Source: Sorghum bicolor
Lineage: Eukaryota; Streptophyta; Magnoliopsida; Poales; Poaceae
Direction: 5' to 3'
DNA length: 64,000 nucleotides
Assembly: GCF_000003195.3 (NCBI RefSeq)
Contig: NC_012877.2
Location: 12,446,839 to 12,510,838 of the forward strand
Positions 31,452-44,629 of this stretch are shown in pieces. Below the pieces are notes generated by a model that saw nothing but the letters and a program-made list of their open reading frames with translations, did not search any database and had not been told where the DNA came from. Position 1 is the stretch's first letter, and each line of letters starts with the position of its first letter. Position numbers and translations under genes: made by a program.

Positions 31452-33627
31452 GAAATTGGAGAGTCCCGTTCGGAGGACTTAAAAACACCGAACGCCTTGC
31501 CAAGAGGTAAACTTGGTAGTTATCCTTTCCTTCTCAATTATTTCAAATAGTTTATTTAGTTAAACATGTTCAAGCTATCCTAAAAAGAAAATAAAAATAT
31601 GAAAAACAGTTAGCCCCATGTGAGTATACGAGTGGCATAAAACCCATACGTACATTCACTGTGGTGGCATAAAAATAAAATAAATATTTTTCTGCTTTAT
31701 AAAATAAAAATATAAAAACAGGGAGTAATAATTATTAAGGAATCTCAAGATGATGAAGGCTATATATTTATGCTAACACTTAATCAGTTCCACAAGCTTT
31801 GTTGTCTATTTGAGCTCCACAGAATTCAAGAAGACTAGCAGACGGAGGACATTCTAATCGCTGTGAGAATGCTGCTGACTTTCAACTACACCTCTACCAC
31901 CTGCTAGCTACATCAAGAGAAATTACGTCAAAATTCAGCTTGGGGGAGAGCACCCCCATTTATCTCGATAAGTATTTCTATCTATCTTTATACTTATATT
32001 ATTTTAGAATATTAAAATACACATAAACTATGGGAAAACCAAATAAAGATTTTATGCTTATATATATATATGTCTTTTGCTTAGTGTGTTTAATAAATAA
32101 ATAAAGTGGCTATGCTAATCTGTATCTAAATAAAACTTAAGCATGGATATGATGAATAGTTGCTCTGCCTAATTTACACATTTTAAGTTCTCTCTCAAGT
32201 TTAGACATAACAGTTATATTTTAAAGCTTGCTCTAGACCTAAACTTGTGGGATGAAAACTTGATCTGAAGTCTAAGTTGTTAACGGATACGATATGGGAA
32301 GGTTGAGCTGCTGTTTATCTGTTCCTAGAGATGCTAGAATTCTGGAGAATTTTATCTTTGAAAATCTTTAAAATGTTGCATGATGAGTTCCTGTATGATG
32401 AGAGCTTAAATTCCTACCACAGCCATATATACATGCTTGCTAGACTTTGAGCCACACATTTATTATTTACTGCTTATGAGCATTGAGTGTGGTCAAGCTG
32501 TGTAGACCCTTAGGAGCTTGTCATGTGGTTAAATCAAGATTTCACTTGCACGTTCATTCATATATGCTACTTCTACTCTGGAAGTACCATCCACATATAT
32601 CCACCCATTCCATCTCTAGAACCACCTAAAAATATTCTACTCCTAATCCGGGAGAGAATAACCAAAAATATTTTCTATTTTCCCTTGTGAAATAAATGCT
32701 CAAGTTATCTTGTTACTACCACTTGCTATATTATCTCAAGAGATGAATGCTCTAAAAAAAAGAAAAAAGATACGAGGAAATAAAAAAGAGCAAGTGCTCG
32801 AAACCTCGAAAGAAATGGAAAAGTGAGACGAGAGGTAAAAATGGACAAGTGTCCGACAGTAGAATTAGGGGTATAATATACCCACCTGAGAGAAAAAGAA
32901 AAAAAAAGAAGAGCATCTCATTCTCCTCATAAAGTTTCAAAAAGCAAAGAAGGTATGTATCCCCTCAAAAGAGCAAAGTAGAATTAGACTTCCACCACCA
33001 TTGTTTTCACCATTGTTATCACCATCATCACCATATACCATTCATTCGCCACACATGCACATCTTGATTTGGCTTATTGACTTGTTACTTTGGATCCATG
33101 GTTTGACTATGCAATAAATGTCTTGTAAGTATGTATATTTTATCTCCCACCTATGACCTCCAGATATTAAAGCCTTATTAGAGTAGGATGAGAGAGAAGG
33201 CAATGTCACTATGCCTCATACCACAAATACTACATATCTTGAGAGAAGGCATATACCATCAATGCCTTGGTAAGAATCCAAAAATACCACAAAAGAGAGA
33301 CCTGAGAGAATCATACAAGGAATCTCTGAGTTTTATTTGAAAATCTACAAAAATCCCAGAGCTATAGCTGATCAAGAATAAGAGACATGGCACTTTGCTA
33401 GACTGTTCTATCTTTTAACCACTCAAGACAGAAGTGACAGTTACAAGTCCCATGGTGGAGGTAAAGTAAGTAAGTTTTAAGTCTTGACAGTTTACTCTAA
33501 CTTAGAGATGAGGTCTTATTTAAAAGCATGTGTACCGTCAAATTTTTAAATATATTGCAACAACTTATGATCCATAGCTGAATCTAACCTTGCTCAGGGA
33601 CGAGCAAGAGGTAAGCTTGGGGGAGTT
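31452..33627 (+). other. 3' non-coding region of D1 with two PPT-like motifs
   Basis: No gene seen in 2.2 kb of AT-rich sequence. At 31937-31958 agcttgggggagag-caccccca repeats the hairpin found after the coding region in A, G and H. At 33591-33627 tgctcagggacgagcaagaggtaagcttgggggag is the polypurine tract next to the LTR. The middle has blocks shared with A and H (ttcctaccacagccatat near 32413, atatgctacttctactctggaagta near 32562). Confidence 0.7.
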
Positions 33628-35280
33628 TGTTGACGGTCCTTAAGTATCAAATTTAATTATCAAATAAATAAAGAAAAGGATCCAAATGAAATCAAGATCT
33701 AGACTTAGGGTTTTATCTGACAGAATTCCACGAGTTTTGGTGTTTTTCTATTTCTGCAGGGGGTTATCAGGAAATATGGAAGAAAGGCCCACATGTCAGG
33801 ATTACGTAAAGATATTAACGTGCTGCGCAATTATCTTACATCTAGAAGACTCCAGAAGCCACAAGACCGAAGCGGAGGCGAAACGGGGCCAGAGGCAGGG
33901 CGCCCGCCCTGTCCTACTGGGCGCCCGCCCCCTGTCCAAGTCCAATCAGGACTCTACTTTGCGGGAAGTCTCCACCGACCTAAAGGATGAATCTAAACCA
34001 TACAATCTATGTCGGTTTGATCCAAGGGCCCATATTCACTTGAAGGGACTATAAAACCAGACCCCCTGGCCCCTGGAGGAGAGAGCCTCTCAACCCTAAT
34101 TCATTGTTCCATCAAGGGAGAAGAAGCCTCTGATCAAGATTAGAGCCACCACATCAATTAGATATCTAGATTAGCATAGCTACATAGGATTAGAACTAGA
34201 AGGAGTCAATCTTCGATTGGTTTTCGGATCTGTCAAGAGGATTCTTGGTAATTCTCTAATTATGTTTCTAATTGCTTTCTAATTATCTTTGTTCTTCAAT
34301 ATTATGAATATGACTTTGTTCTACTTCAATATATTGCTTATGACTTTGCTCTACTTGCTTATATTCAAGATTATATTGTTCTTAGTTTATCATAGTTATG
34401 TACTTGGCTTAGTTAGATTCGATCTATATACATGCTTAGGATCGTATAGCGTTTATTCATCGGATCCATGGGTAAATGATAGATATTGTGTAGGCGTGGT
34501 GCTTATACCGTATTTATCTGCGATTGTACCCAATATGCCAGATCGTGGGGTAGTTCGTGATAGTGACAGCTTCATTGATTCTTATATAGTCCCCCTCTCG
34601 TGTATTGGGCTGGCAGAGCAACATTATTACAGGGGAGTGATTGCTATGTTTCTCATATTCCTTGCTAATATCACTATGCATGGGCGTAGTCTTATCTCGC
34701 AATGATTGCTAAGTATGCTTGCACTAATTATGATAATGCTAGACTATATAGTTAAGAATAACTTAGGGAATATTCTTGTAGTTCGTTCTAATACCATGCT
34801 AATGACTTTCTAGAGTATCTAATTGAGGTGCTTATCATATTTATTATGTGGCTAGATCAGATTAGTTATCCTTGTCACTATTATTATTTCATATATCTTT
34901 TATGTGACACTTATCCCTGTATGATGAGTTAGATATAGTGTTCTCAATTATACATGCAATGATAGATGCTCAATCTCATATTCTATTCTGTAATCATTAG
35001 TGATGATTTCTAATCCCTTTCCAGTGGTAAAAATATAAATAACGATACCTGGAATACTTCCCGGTTAAAATGCTGCATCGGTATTAATCTGTGCGCTTGC
35101 AGATCCCATTCATTATTTATTTAGAAGAGCAATTGCATATTTCAATACCGCGTCTCTCATGTCATGCTGGGGATGACAACTTGGCTTAAGTGGTGTGAGG
35201 GATAGGTTTGGCATTTTTGGCACCGTTGCTAGATTTAGAACTTAGTCTACTTTTAGTAATGATGTTAAGAATACCCAACA
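33628..35280 (+). repeat. 3' LTR of D1
   Basis: 1,653 bp, same ends as the 5' LTR, about 12 mismatches. Followed by TSD gtgat. Confidence 0.95.
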
Positions 35281-35505
35281 GTGATCAACCAGTCAGTTGG
35301 ATCCTGTAGAGTGAGGTTAACACCCGAAGTTTGGAGTTCTCTTCCGTGTTTGCTGCCCAAGGTTGTTTCTAACTTATTAAGTACGTTATACAATATATGC
35401 GTTGTCCTTTGATATTACCCCTTATTTGTAGCTATATGTGAGGCTTGTCTTCTAAAACTCACATATGGTGCATATCTGATTTTGTTCTTAAAATCGGGTG
35501 TTACA
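35281..35505 (+). repeat. 3' LTR of element B, second piece
   Basis: Starts with the duplicated gtgat and continues the B LTR exactly where it broke off at 14654 (gatcaaccagtcagttgg...). It ends cgggtgttaca, matching the 5' LTR end at 9357. Confidence 0.92.
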
Positions 35506-36245
35506 GAAACCTTGTAATTTCGTGATCCTATTTAATTAATTACTTTTCTATATAAAATCTTAGAAAATTCATATATTCTCCGTTTCAACTCTGATTTTTG
35601 TGATCTTTACGTCTGTGAGATCGTAGCGATGCGTAGAATCATTTTATAAACTCTTCATACTGTTTTTACATGTTTGGTGTACTGTTCTAATTGTAGCCTT
35701 GCTTGCTTCGTGTATGTTGTCTCCAATTGTTTGTGTGATCGATGATCGAGTTTAGACGGTGAGCAATACTTCAGTGATCAAGATCAGAGCCTTGCAACAA
35801 GTACGACTAGCAGAACCAAAAGGATCAATAAGAGCAATTGGATTGAGGCAAGTATAGCATTTAGATTCTATTTCTGTGACCATGATCCTGTGACTAGATT
35901 AATGTTAAGTAACAAATGATAAAAATGACTTTTTAGCAACTTGATGATTTGTCCGTATGTGATAACAGTGCAACCATGAGGGCTATAATGGCTCTGGCTT
36001 TAGTTAAGTATGAGTAATTTTTCTAGCTCATTAGCGGTTACCCGTGTGGCGCAATTGGGGAATAGCAGAACGTGGATTCTTGAGGGTGGATCACACGGAC
36101 TGACTAATGAAACCAAACGGCCCTAACTTGTTAGACGAATCTTTGAAAGACTTCATAGTGATCCCTGCCGACCTTCCTTGGTTGTGGGTTATGAGGCTGA
36201 TCACCTCGGGCGAAAGGGTAAATCACGACTCATGGGTAAAGATGT
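35506..36245 (+). repeat. 5' LTR of F1, first visible piece
   Basis: Related to but clearly different from the B LTR; the sequence after the B insertion starts gaaaccttgtaatttcgtgatcc. It runs to the insertion of G at 36246. The upstream part of the LTR lies left of the window because B was inserted into it. Confidence 0.8.
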
Positions 36246-37471
36246 TGTTGGGTATTTTAAACGCAAACAGAAAAATCCGCAAGCGCACGGATACCGATGT
36301 AGCTTTCACACAGGAGTATTCCAGGGTATCGATTTTCCACAGGGAACGTGAGTGTACTAATTAAGATTCAAGATCGCCCAAAGATAACTATGTAATTATT
36401 TTTGGTGGGAAGAGAGGAAGTTTCCTGAGAGTTCTCTAGTTGATCTAAGAATCAAGAATTACTTCAAAGATTATTTATTTCGGGACATCCGAACACTAAC
36501 CACAGAAAGAGATGAGAAGGGGGCTAGGAAGCTCTGACTACGGTCCTATAAACACCGATCCGAACGAGGTGGAATACGTCGACCGTTAGGGCTGTCACTA
36601 CCCTAGGGTTACCACAACAATCCATAGGATTGGGTGCAATTTCAAGTAATTGCAAGACTAAACACCACGTCTAATCTATTAATTACTACTCTAGCGTTGC
36701 AAAGACTAGATCACTTGATACAAGCGCGAATCCAATAAATAACTTGAATGTAAATAAAAGTAATTAAAGAAGTCAGAAATTATGAATTGAAGAACTTGGA
36801 GAACGATGAAGAACGAACCGGTTGCTGCAAAAGTACAATGTTGAGGAAGATCCGACAGATCCGGCTCCTCCTCCGCTCTCCTCTTCTCTCTCCCTATTTT
36901 CTAGATTAAAACTAGAACTAACTAGAACTAGAACTAGATGAACTAGAACTAAAACTAGATAAACTAGATGAACTAGAGGGATCCTCTCTACTTGGATGAA
37001 TAATTGAAACCCTAGCTTTGATTCTCTAGAAGAGATATGTTCTCCAGGGGCCAGGGGGCCTACTTATATAGCCCTTCCAAATGAACGTGGACCGTCGGAT
37101 CAAACCAACCTTAATCGCACGGTTTTCCTTAATCCTTTAGGTCGGTGGAGCATGATCCGCGAGGCGGAGCCTAATTGGCTCCTATAGCTGGGCGGGCGCC
37201 CTGCCCCCGGGCCCGCTCGACCTCCTGTTCGTTCCCGTGGCTTCTAGAGTGTTCTAGATGATAGAAAATTGGCGCACACGTTAATATCTCTATGTAAACC
37301 CGACGTGTGGGCCTTTCCTCCATATTTCCTGATAACCCCCTGCAGAAATAGACAAACACCAAAACTCGTGGAATTTTGTCAGATAAAACCCTAAGTCTGG
37401 GTGTTGGTTGCATTTGGACCCTTTTCCATGATTAGTTGACGGTTAAATGTGAGCATTAAGGACCGTCAACA
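36246..37471 (-). repeat. 3' LTR of G
   Basis: On the plus strand it reads TGTTGGGTATTTT to GACCGTCAACA. Its U3 shares the block around ataaccccctgcagaaatagacaaacacc with D1, H and the solo LTR. Followed by the polypurine tract (37472-37488, minus). Confidence 0.9.
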
Positions 37472-38731
37472 AGCTCCCCCAAACTTAACCTTTGCTCGTC
37501 CCTGAGCAAAGCTAAAATCAGCAAGAAAATAGGGGTTACTTTTATGCCTCTTACTAGAGGGTTTTTAAGTTATCACTAAGGGCTTAAGTGATTGAAAAAC
37601 AGAACGATCAAGTCAAGCACTATGTCTCAAGTTCTTCTGTCGTACCTTTGTTCTGGAGTTTTTTTTTAAGTTCCCAAAATAAAACTGAGGCATTTGCCTT
37701 CTTCTCGAAAGATATATAAGTAGAGCTTTAAAAGTTTGAGCATACTTACTTTGCTTTTTGCTATGTCAATGCTCGGAGCAAGGGAGAGGAATATCATACT
37801 ACTAGATCAAGACCTTTGACCTTTTTGAAAAGTTTGTCATCTCTTACTGGCATATTGCTTATTAGAGGGACCATGGGCTATCATTTTTTTCTTTCTTTTT
37901 TTAGTCTCTCTCTTTTTTTTCAAGTGGGCACCAAGTACCCCTAATTCTACTGTCGGACACGTGTCCATTTTTTTCACTCAGGTGGGTATGTTTGTACCCT
38001 AATTCTACTTCGGACACTTGTCCATTTTTACCTCTCGTCTCACTCTTTTTTTTTTCGAATCAAATTTTTGCATAGTCCCATGCCTCTAACGCAATAATAC
38101 TTTGGAAGAGTGAATCTTTTATATTTTTAAAACAAAAAGATCTTGATCTTTGGAGCATGATAATTCTCTCAACCAAAACTACAAGAATTAACAGTGGCTT
38201 GAACAAAGTAAGTGCCCACAGTTTTAATATTTATATCTTACAAGACTCTAGGTATTATGTCAAACAGGATCTCATTTTTTTTTTGAATTTTTAGATTTTC
38301 AAAAGATAAAATCTCTAGAACTCTAGCGAAACTTGGAACAAGTTAAATAGTAGCTCAGACCTTCTCATATCATGTTTGTCAATTACCTAGACTTGGATCA
38401 AACTTTCTTTTTATTTTATTTAAAACTTAGGATTACACAAAACTATTGTATATTACTCAAAAGAAAAACTTTATTTGGTTTCATGGTTATGCATTTGTTT
38501 TTTATTTATTTCTGAATACTAGTAAATAAAACCAAGAAAGAAAAGTAATACTTATCTAGATACACGTGGGGGTGCCTCCCCCAAGCTCGATGTTGACATA
38601 GTCGTTCACTCTTGTGGCCTGCATGTTCGGTCTCACTCTTCTTAAGTCTCAAAATCTTGCACATCCCAAATAGACAACAAAACTCGTGGAGCATATTAAG
38701 GGTTAGGTAATTGTCGAGAGCTTATGAGAGC
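37472..38731 (-). other. 3' non-coding region of G
   Basis: No gene seen. Carries the terminal motif ctcccccaaacttaacctttgctcgtccctgagca (37474-37508) and, at 38567-38586, the internal hairpin tgggggtgcctcccccaagc. Several T- and A-runs are present (for example near 37905 and 38048). Confidence 0.65.
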
Positions 38732-41700
38732 TTAATGTGAGAATTCTATGAACTCAATCACATCATGTTCCTCTACCAGGTTGTTTTGTGGCTCGAGATA
38801 GATTTTCAAGCGTTGACCATTTACCTTAAAAGTGTTACCTATGTCGTTTTGGATGGTAATGGCTCCATGAGTTGAAGTGTCAATAACCTTGTATGGTCCA
38901 TCCCACTTACTTCGTAGCATACCATGCCCAAAGAGCTTAACTCTTGAATTAAATAGTAGAACCTTTTCTCCAGGATTAAACTCATTGTGCTTGATTCTCT
39001 TATCATGCCATCATTTTGTTCTCTCTTTATAGATCCTTGAATTGTGGTAGGCTTTCTCTCTCCATTCTTCTAGCTCAGATAGTTGCATCAGACGATTCTC
39101 ACTAGCGAGGTGGAGATCCATGTTCCATTTCTTGAGTGCCCAATGAGCTTTAAACTCTACTTCCACAGGCAAATGACAAGTTTTTCCATATACAAGTTGA
39201 TAAGGTGACATGCCTATGGGTGTTTTGAATGCAGTTCTATATGCCCAAAGTGCATCAGGAAGTTTGTCCTTCCACCACTTACCCATCTCATCTACGGTCT
39301 TTTGTAAAATATTTTTGATTTGTTTGTTAGATGCTTCAGCTTGACCGCTAGTCTAAGAATGGTATGGTGTTGCAACGTTGTGTCGAACTCCATGATCGGC
39401 TAGGTACTTCTGGAAGATTTTGTCGATGAAGTGGGAACTGTTGACGGTCCTTAAGTATCAAATTTAATTATCAAATAAACAAAGAAAAGGATCCAAATGA
39501 AATCAACATCTAGACTTAGGGTTTTCTCTGACAGAATTCCACGAGTTTTGGTGTTTGTCTATTTCTGCAGGGGGTTATCAGGAAATACGGAAGAAAGGCC
39601 CACACGTCGGGATTACATAGAGATATTAACGTGCCGCGCAATTATCTTACATCTAGAAGACTCCAGAAGCCACGGGAAGGAAGCGGAGGCCGAACGGGGC
39701 CAGAGGCAGGGCGCCCGCCCTCCTGCCCTGGGCGCCCGCCCTGACTTGGAGCCCAATCAGGACTCTTTCTCTCAGGAGATCTCCACCGACCTAAAGGATC
39801 AAGAATAACCGTTCAATCAATGTCGGTTTGATCCGACGGCCCAGGTTCACTTGAGGGGACTATATAACCAGACCCCCTGGCCCCTGGAGGAGGCACCCCT
39901 TGATCATTATTCATTATTCATAGACAGAGCAAAAGCTAGGGTTTAGAGATGAGAGCTCTCCTCTCTTCTCTAAACTAGAGTAGATCTAGATAGTAGCAAG
40001 ATGGAGAGCGAAGGAGGATTAGAGGAGAGGCCGGCCTGTCGGTTCTTCCTCCGGTTGTACTTCGTCATGATCAAGCTCTAATCAAGCTTGCTCATGGGAT
40101 GACTCTGGTAATCTACTTCTAATTCATTATGCAATTACTAATTATGTATGTTCTTGTTCACAACTCTTTTGAGTACTTCTAATCTATAGGACGCTATAGG
40201 TTAGAGTTGTAGTATAGGTGTAACCGAGGTGCTTAGATCTAGATTACTTGTGGATATCCCCTGTCTAGCTGGATTGTGTGGTAGGCCGCGTGGGTGACAG
40301 TTACGTTGGTCCTCTGTAGTCCACCTCTCGTTAGCAGGACGGGTAGGGTTTACCGGCCTAAGGATAAGCATCCTTTGTGGTGTAATCTTATCACGTGGTT
40401 CGTCCCAGACATAGACATACCCCTTTGAAGTAGAGAAGCCATAGTTATTATCTCTATTCTGCTACCATCGCCCATATACTAGAATTGCTCTATTCTCTAT
40501 TCCCATATTATCAATCACTGTTATCTTACCTTTAATATTGTTCTTATTCAATTCTACCATCTTACCTATCTTGGTTAAGTTAGAGCGTAGTTGGTTCTCC
40601 TGTTTCCCTGTGGATACGATAAAACCTTTAACCGGGTAAAAGCTTCAACGGTATCCGTGCGCTTGCGGATTATCTGTGTGCGTATAAATACCATAGTACA
40701 CTCTAGTGCCATGCTGGGGATGACAACCTAGTATTCAAGTGGTGTTAGCAAGTGTCAACAGGAACCTCCATCGCTTATAACTATCCGGGGTATACCAAAG
40801 CGAGGAAAGATTACTTCATGGAACATTCTCTTGGTAGGTTTTGAATCAGCTAATCGACAAGGTAGGGCTTCTACCCATTTGGACACGTAATCCATAGCTA
40901 CCAAGATATACTCGCAATTCCCAGACATAGGGAATGGCCGCATGAAATCAATGCCCCATACATCGAAAAGTTCTACTTGAAGATTATTTGTGAGAGGCAT
41001 TTCATTTCGTGAGTTGATATTCCCATGTTTTTGACATCGGTGGCATCTCCTGACAAAGTCCTTTGTATCTTCGTACATCGTTGGCCAGAAAAAGCCACTT
41101 TGCCAAATTTTAGCATGTGTCCAGAATGCTCCATAGTGTCCTCCATATGGCGAGGCATGACATCTTTCCATAATTTGAGTAGCCTCAGCCATAGGAACAC
41201 ACCTTCTCAAGAGTCCATCAGCGCAGACTCGGAAAAGATATGGCTCATCCCAAAGGTGGAAACGACTATCGTGAAGCAACTTCCTTTTGTTTGTACCGGG
41301 TGGGACATAGCCTTTTACTATAAAGTTTACGATGTCTGCGTACCATGGATCTGCATGTGTTATCTTAAGCAGGGTGTCATCCCTTAGGTAGTCATTTATG
41401 GGAAGCTCATCATGTGTTTCCTTATATTGAAGCCTAGACAAGTGGTCAGCTACGGAATTCTATACTCCCTTCCTATCTCGGATTTCTATGTCAAAGTCTT
41501 GGAGTAGCAGAATCCATCAAATTAGACGAGGCTTAGCATCTTTCTTAGTGAGGAGGTACTTGAGAGCAGCATGGTCTAAATAGATGATTATCTTTGCCCC
41601 CACTAAGTAAGATCTAAACTTGTCTATAGCAAAGACAACAGCCAAAAGCTCTTTTTCAGTTGTAGTGTAATTAAGCTTTGGTCTAGACAGGGTTTTGCTT

Positions 41701-43002
41701 GCGTAGGATATGGCATAATGCTTTTTATCCTTGGTTTGTCCTAAAACGGCACCAACCGTAAATTCGCTAGCATCACACATGATCTCAAAAGGAAGATTCC
41801 AATCAGGTGGATAATCGGGGCTGAGATGAGTGCTTTCTTAAGAGTTTGAAAAGGTTCATGACACTCATCACTAAAGATGAAAGGTGCATCCTTAGCTAGG
41901 AGACTAGTTAGGGGTCTAGCAATTTGAGAGAAGTTCTTGATAAAGCGTCTATAGAACCCTGCATGTCCCAAAAAGCTACGGATTCCTTTCACATTCATGG
42001 GAGGTGGAAGTTTTTCAATAACTTCAATCTTTGCTTTGTCCACCTCTATACCACGTTCGGACACTTTATGTCCTAGCACTATTCCTTCTTGAACCATAAA
42101 ATGGCATTTCTCCCATTTCAGGATTAAGTGCTTTTCTTCACATCGCTGCAAGACTCTATCTAAATTCTCCAAACAATGATTGAAGGTTTTGCCATAGACG
42201 GTAAAATCATCCATGAAAACCTCCATGATCTTCTCAATCATGTCCGAGAAAATAGACATCATGCACCATTGGAAAGAAGCTGGTGCATTGCACAATCCGA
42301 ACGACATTCGTCAGTATGCATAAGTTCCATACGGGCATGTAAAGGTAGTCTTTTCTTGGTCATCTGGGTGGATTGGGATTTGGTGATATCCAGAATAACC
42401 ATCAAGAAAATAGAAGAAAGAGTGGTCTGCAAGCCGTTCCAACATTTCATCAATGAAGGGTAACGGAAAGTGATCTTTCTTTGTAGCCTTGTTGAGTTTT
42501 CGATAGTCAATACACATACGCCACCCAGTGACAATTCTTTGAGGGATGAGTTCATTCTTCTCATTCCTAACGACTGTCATTCCTTCTTTCTTTGGCACTA
42601 CTTGGACAGGGCTAACCCACTCACTATGTGGCACAGGATATATAATCCTAGCATGAAGAGTTTGAGGACCTCTTTCTTAACAACCTCTCGCATAGCATTG
42701 TTAAGTCTCCGTTGTGGTTCCCTTGAAGGTGAAAAATTGGGATCAATAGGGTTATGATGAGTGCAGAGAATGGGACTAATGCCCGTGAGATCTTCGAGAG
42801 AGTAGCCAAATGCTGATCTATGCCTTTCAAGAACAGTGACAAGTTGTTGTGTTTCATAATCAGAAAGCTTGTCACTGATAATTACTAGATTTTTTGGGTT
42901 GTTGTGCAAAAAGACATATCTAAGGACAGAAGGAAGAGGTCTTAACTCTATCGAAGGAGGTGAAGGTTGTTCATTTTTGTCTAGCTCAACGGGTTCTACC
43001 AA
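38732..43002 (-). pseudogene. pol: Pol of G (RT, RNase H, integrase), broken and interrupted by a solo LTR
   Basis: Reading from 43002 down: an N-terminal region (LPSVLRYVFL, HRSAFGYSLEDL) with a frameshift near 42640. RT follows with WRMCIDYRKLNKATKKDHFP, FYFLDGYSGYHQI, an in-frame stop at 42311, FGLCNAPASFQ and the catalytic box FMDD. The frame shifts into RNase H near 41770 ([38 protein letters not shown]) with a stop near 41460. The integrase zinc region is CRRCHRCQKHGN, and the core Asp residues are in VWGIDFMRPF and VISDGG. The solo LTR (39439-40760) then intervenes. The catalytic Glu lies in GQAEASNKQ (near 39335) after a stop, followed by [15 protein letters not shown] and a C-terminal region to 38732. 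The FMDD box and overall order are typical of Athila. Confidence 0.88.
39439..40760 (+). mobile_element. Solo LTR in the G integrase
   Basis: 1,322 bp, TGTTGACGGTCC to AGTGTCAACA, flanked by perfect target duplication ggaac (39434-39438 and 40761-40765). The U3 half is close to the D1/H LTR (two GGGCGCCCGCCC copies, TATA near 39862). The R/U5 half is different, so it belongs to a sister subfamily. A solo LTR arises by recombination between the two LTRs of a full element. Confidence 0.92.
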
Positions 43003-43044
43003 CTCTTCTTCTTCTTGAACAAAGTGTTCATGATTAAAGAATGG

Positions 43045-43776
43045 TTAGGTCATCTCCCCTTGAGTCAGCATTAAGATCTCCTCAATAGGATCTGGTTCAA
43101 GTTTGGGTTCCACTACCATGTTAATTGATCTAGCAAGAGGAACAACAATAGTGGAATTCCCAACCTTGAAGTCTAAATGACCTCGTTGTGGTTGTTCTTG
43201 TAGAAGTTTCATGATTGGTCTGCCAATCAAGAGGGGAATCTCCGATATGTCAAAAATGTGAAAATCTAGACATATTCCAGAGTCCTTGATTCTAACAGGA
43301 ACTGCCCTTAATACCCCATGGCTTTCTAGAATTAATCCACATGGACTTTGTAAAAGTTTTTGAGATGGGGTTATGGACTCGTTGGGATAAAGAGTGTTAG
43401 CTAACTCCTTGGAAATAACATTTATCCCAACATATGGATTGTAGTGGACCTTCCTAGCAGACCCTCTAATTTGGCACAGAAGAATGGTTGAAGGAGTGAT
43501 GATCCGAGCTACCTCAGGAGACAGCTCTGCTTCTGTTAGCCATTCATAACTCAAAATAGCCGAAAGGCTTTTGATGTGTTCTATGTCAATAGAATCTACT
43601 CTTAGAACGGATTGAGTGGTCCCTGCTAGAGGTCGTGTTTGGATAGGAAAATTCGATGCGTTTCCATAATCTTCAAAAAGATCTTCCTCGAATTCAAAGG
43701 GATGCTCTAAAGGTGGTGGTTCATCATCCCTTAGTTGGTTTTGCATTCCCTTATCAGTAGGTTTCTCTACAACCAA
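43045..43776 (-). pseudogene. C-terminal Gag and protease-like domain of G
   Basis: A 243-aa frame. The second half follows the protease-like pattern of grass Athila polyproteins (ILLCQIRGSARKV, LLQSPCGLILESHG, VPVRIKDSGICLDFHIFDIS, PLLIGRPIMKLL). At the place of the catalytic D-S/T-G the sequence is NPYVG, so the classic active site is absent. It is separated from pol by a stop near 43045 and from upstream gag by disruptions. Confidence 0.7.
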
Positions 43777-44520
43777 ATGAATGGATGGGTCTGGTGGAAT
43801 TTCTAACTCGGTTGCAAGTTCCTCATCTTTTGGTTTAGGATCAGGCTCGACTTCTTTTTCTTCTTCAGGAAACTCATCATAAATGCCTGTGTAAGGGGTA
43901 TTTTCAAGGATTCTCTCTAGGATAGCTCTCCCCTCATCTATGAGTTTGTGTGTGAATGAGCCTCCTGAAGCAATGTCGAGGTGAAGAGCAGCTTCCTTGT
44001 TTAGACCACGATAAAAGTGGTAGTACAGTACATGGTCAGGCAGGGAAAGGTTTGGACCGGAATTGGTAAGGCTTGTGAACCTAGCCCATGCTGCTCCTAA
44101 AGTTTCCTTCTCTCTTTGTTTGAATGTAAGAATTTCGATTCTAAGGTCAGCGATTCGAAAAAGTGGGAAGAAAGTGAGACAAAAGTTGTCCCGAAGTTCA
44201 TCCTAATTTCCATTAACGCCTCCAATAGAATGAGCATACCACTTTTTGGCTCTTCCCAAAAGGGAGAATGGATATAATTTTCATTTAAGGGTTTCTTGTG
44301 TCATGCCGAAAATAGATCGGCAAGAGCACAACTGCTCAAATTCTCTAAGGTGGGTGTATGGATCTTCATCTACTTGCCTAGAGAAGGGTTGCTCCTGAAT
44401 CATGGCTATTAGATCAGGGCCGAGGTCGTAGCCATCTGTAAGAATTGGATGTGATGATAGTGGTGGCTCTAATAACTCGCCCTTTGGAGCAAAGAATTTA
44501 TAGATTGGAGTGAAATCCAT
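43777..44520 (-). pseudogene. gag: Gag of G, disrupted
   Basis: Starts at the Met of MDFTPIYKFFAPKGE (44520). The first frame runs to 44281 (HLREFEQLCSC, IFGMTQETLK) and stops inside the Gag core. Gag signatures then continue in interrupted frames (minus-strand equivalents of LGRAKKWY near 44245 and a long acidic linker near 43850). No intact product is possible. Confidence 0.75.
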
Positions 44521-44605
44521 GTGGTATGGTGAGGTGAGTGTGGTAAAAAAGGAAAAGAAAACGGATACACGGATGACTTGGTTCGAAACTAGCACAGCTA
44601 CCGTT

Positions 44606-44622
44606 CCCCGGCAACGGCGCCA
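44606..44622 (-). other. Primer-binding site of G (tRNA-Asp)
   Basis: Minus-strand TGGCGCCGTTGCCGGGG, seven bases inside the 5' LTR of G. Identical to the site in D1 and H. Confidence 0.85.
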
Positions 44623-44629
44623 GAAAGCT

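Larger units (their letters stand above)
14655..35280 (+). mobile_element. Element D1: gag-pro-only Athila-like retrotransposon, split by E
   Basis: Flanked by the 5-bp target duplication gtgat (14650-14654 and 35281-35285). The LTRs are both exactly 1,653 bp and differ at about 12 positions by hand count (0.7%, about 0.28 My at 1.3e-8). Without E it would be about 8.3 kb, the same as sister copy H. Interior is the tRNA-Asp primer site, a gag-pro gene and about 2.2 kb non-coding. There is no pol in either copy. Confidence 0.93.
7719..35505 (+). mobile_element. Element B: pol-less Tekay/Del-like retrotransposon, interrupted by A, D1 and E
   Basis: Parts are a 5' LTR (remnant 7719-9357), interior 9358-12115, and a 3' LTR in two pieces (12116-14654 and 35281-35505). 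The LTR runs from TGTAACACCC to GGTGTTACA. The interior codes only a Gag-like and a protease-like protein. The right flank gaaac (35506-35510) would be the target duplication; the left copy is outside the window. B sits in the LTR of related F1. About 22 mismatches over about 1,640 aligned LTR bases (1.3%, hand count) suggest roughly 0.5 My at an assumed grass rate of 1.3e-8 per site per year. Confidence 0.85.

Noticed and set aside
37905..38060. T-rich runs in the G 3' region as a poly(A) tail of a LINE or processed gene
   Set aside because: Several short runs, no adjacent LINE sequence or target duplication; they belong to the Athila-type 3' non-coding region, also A/T-run-rich in D1 and H.
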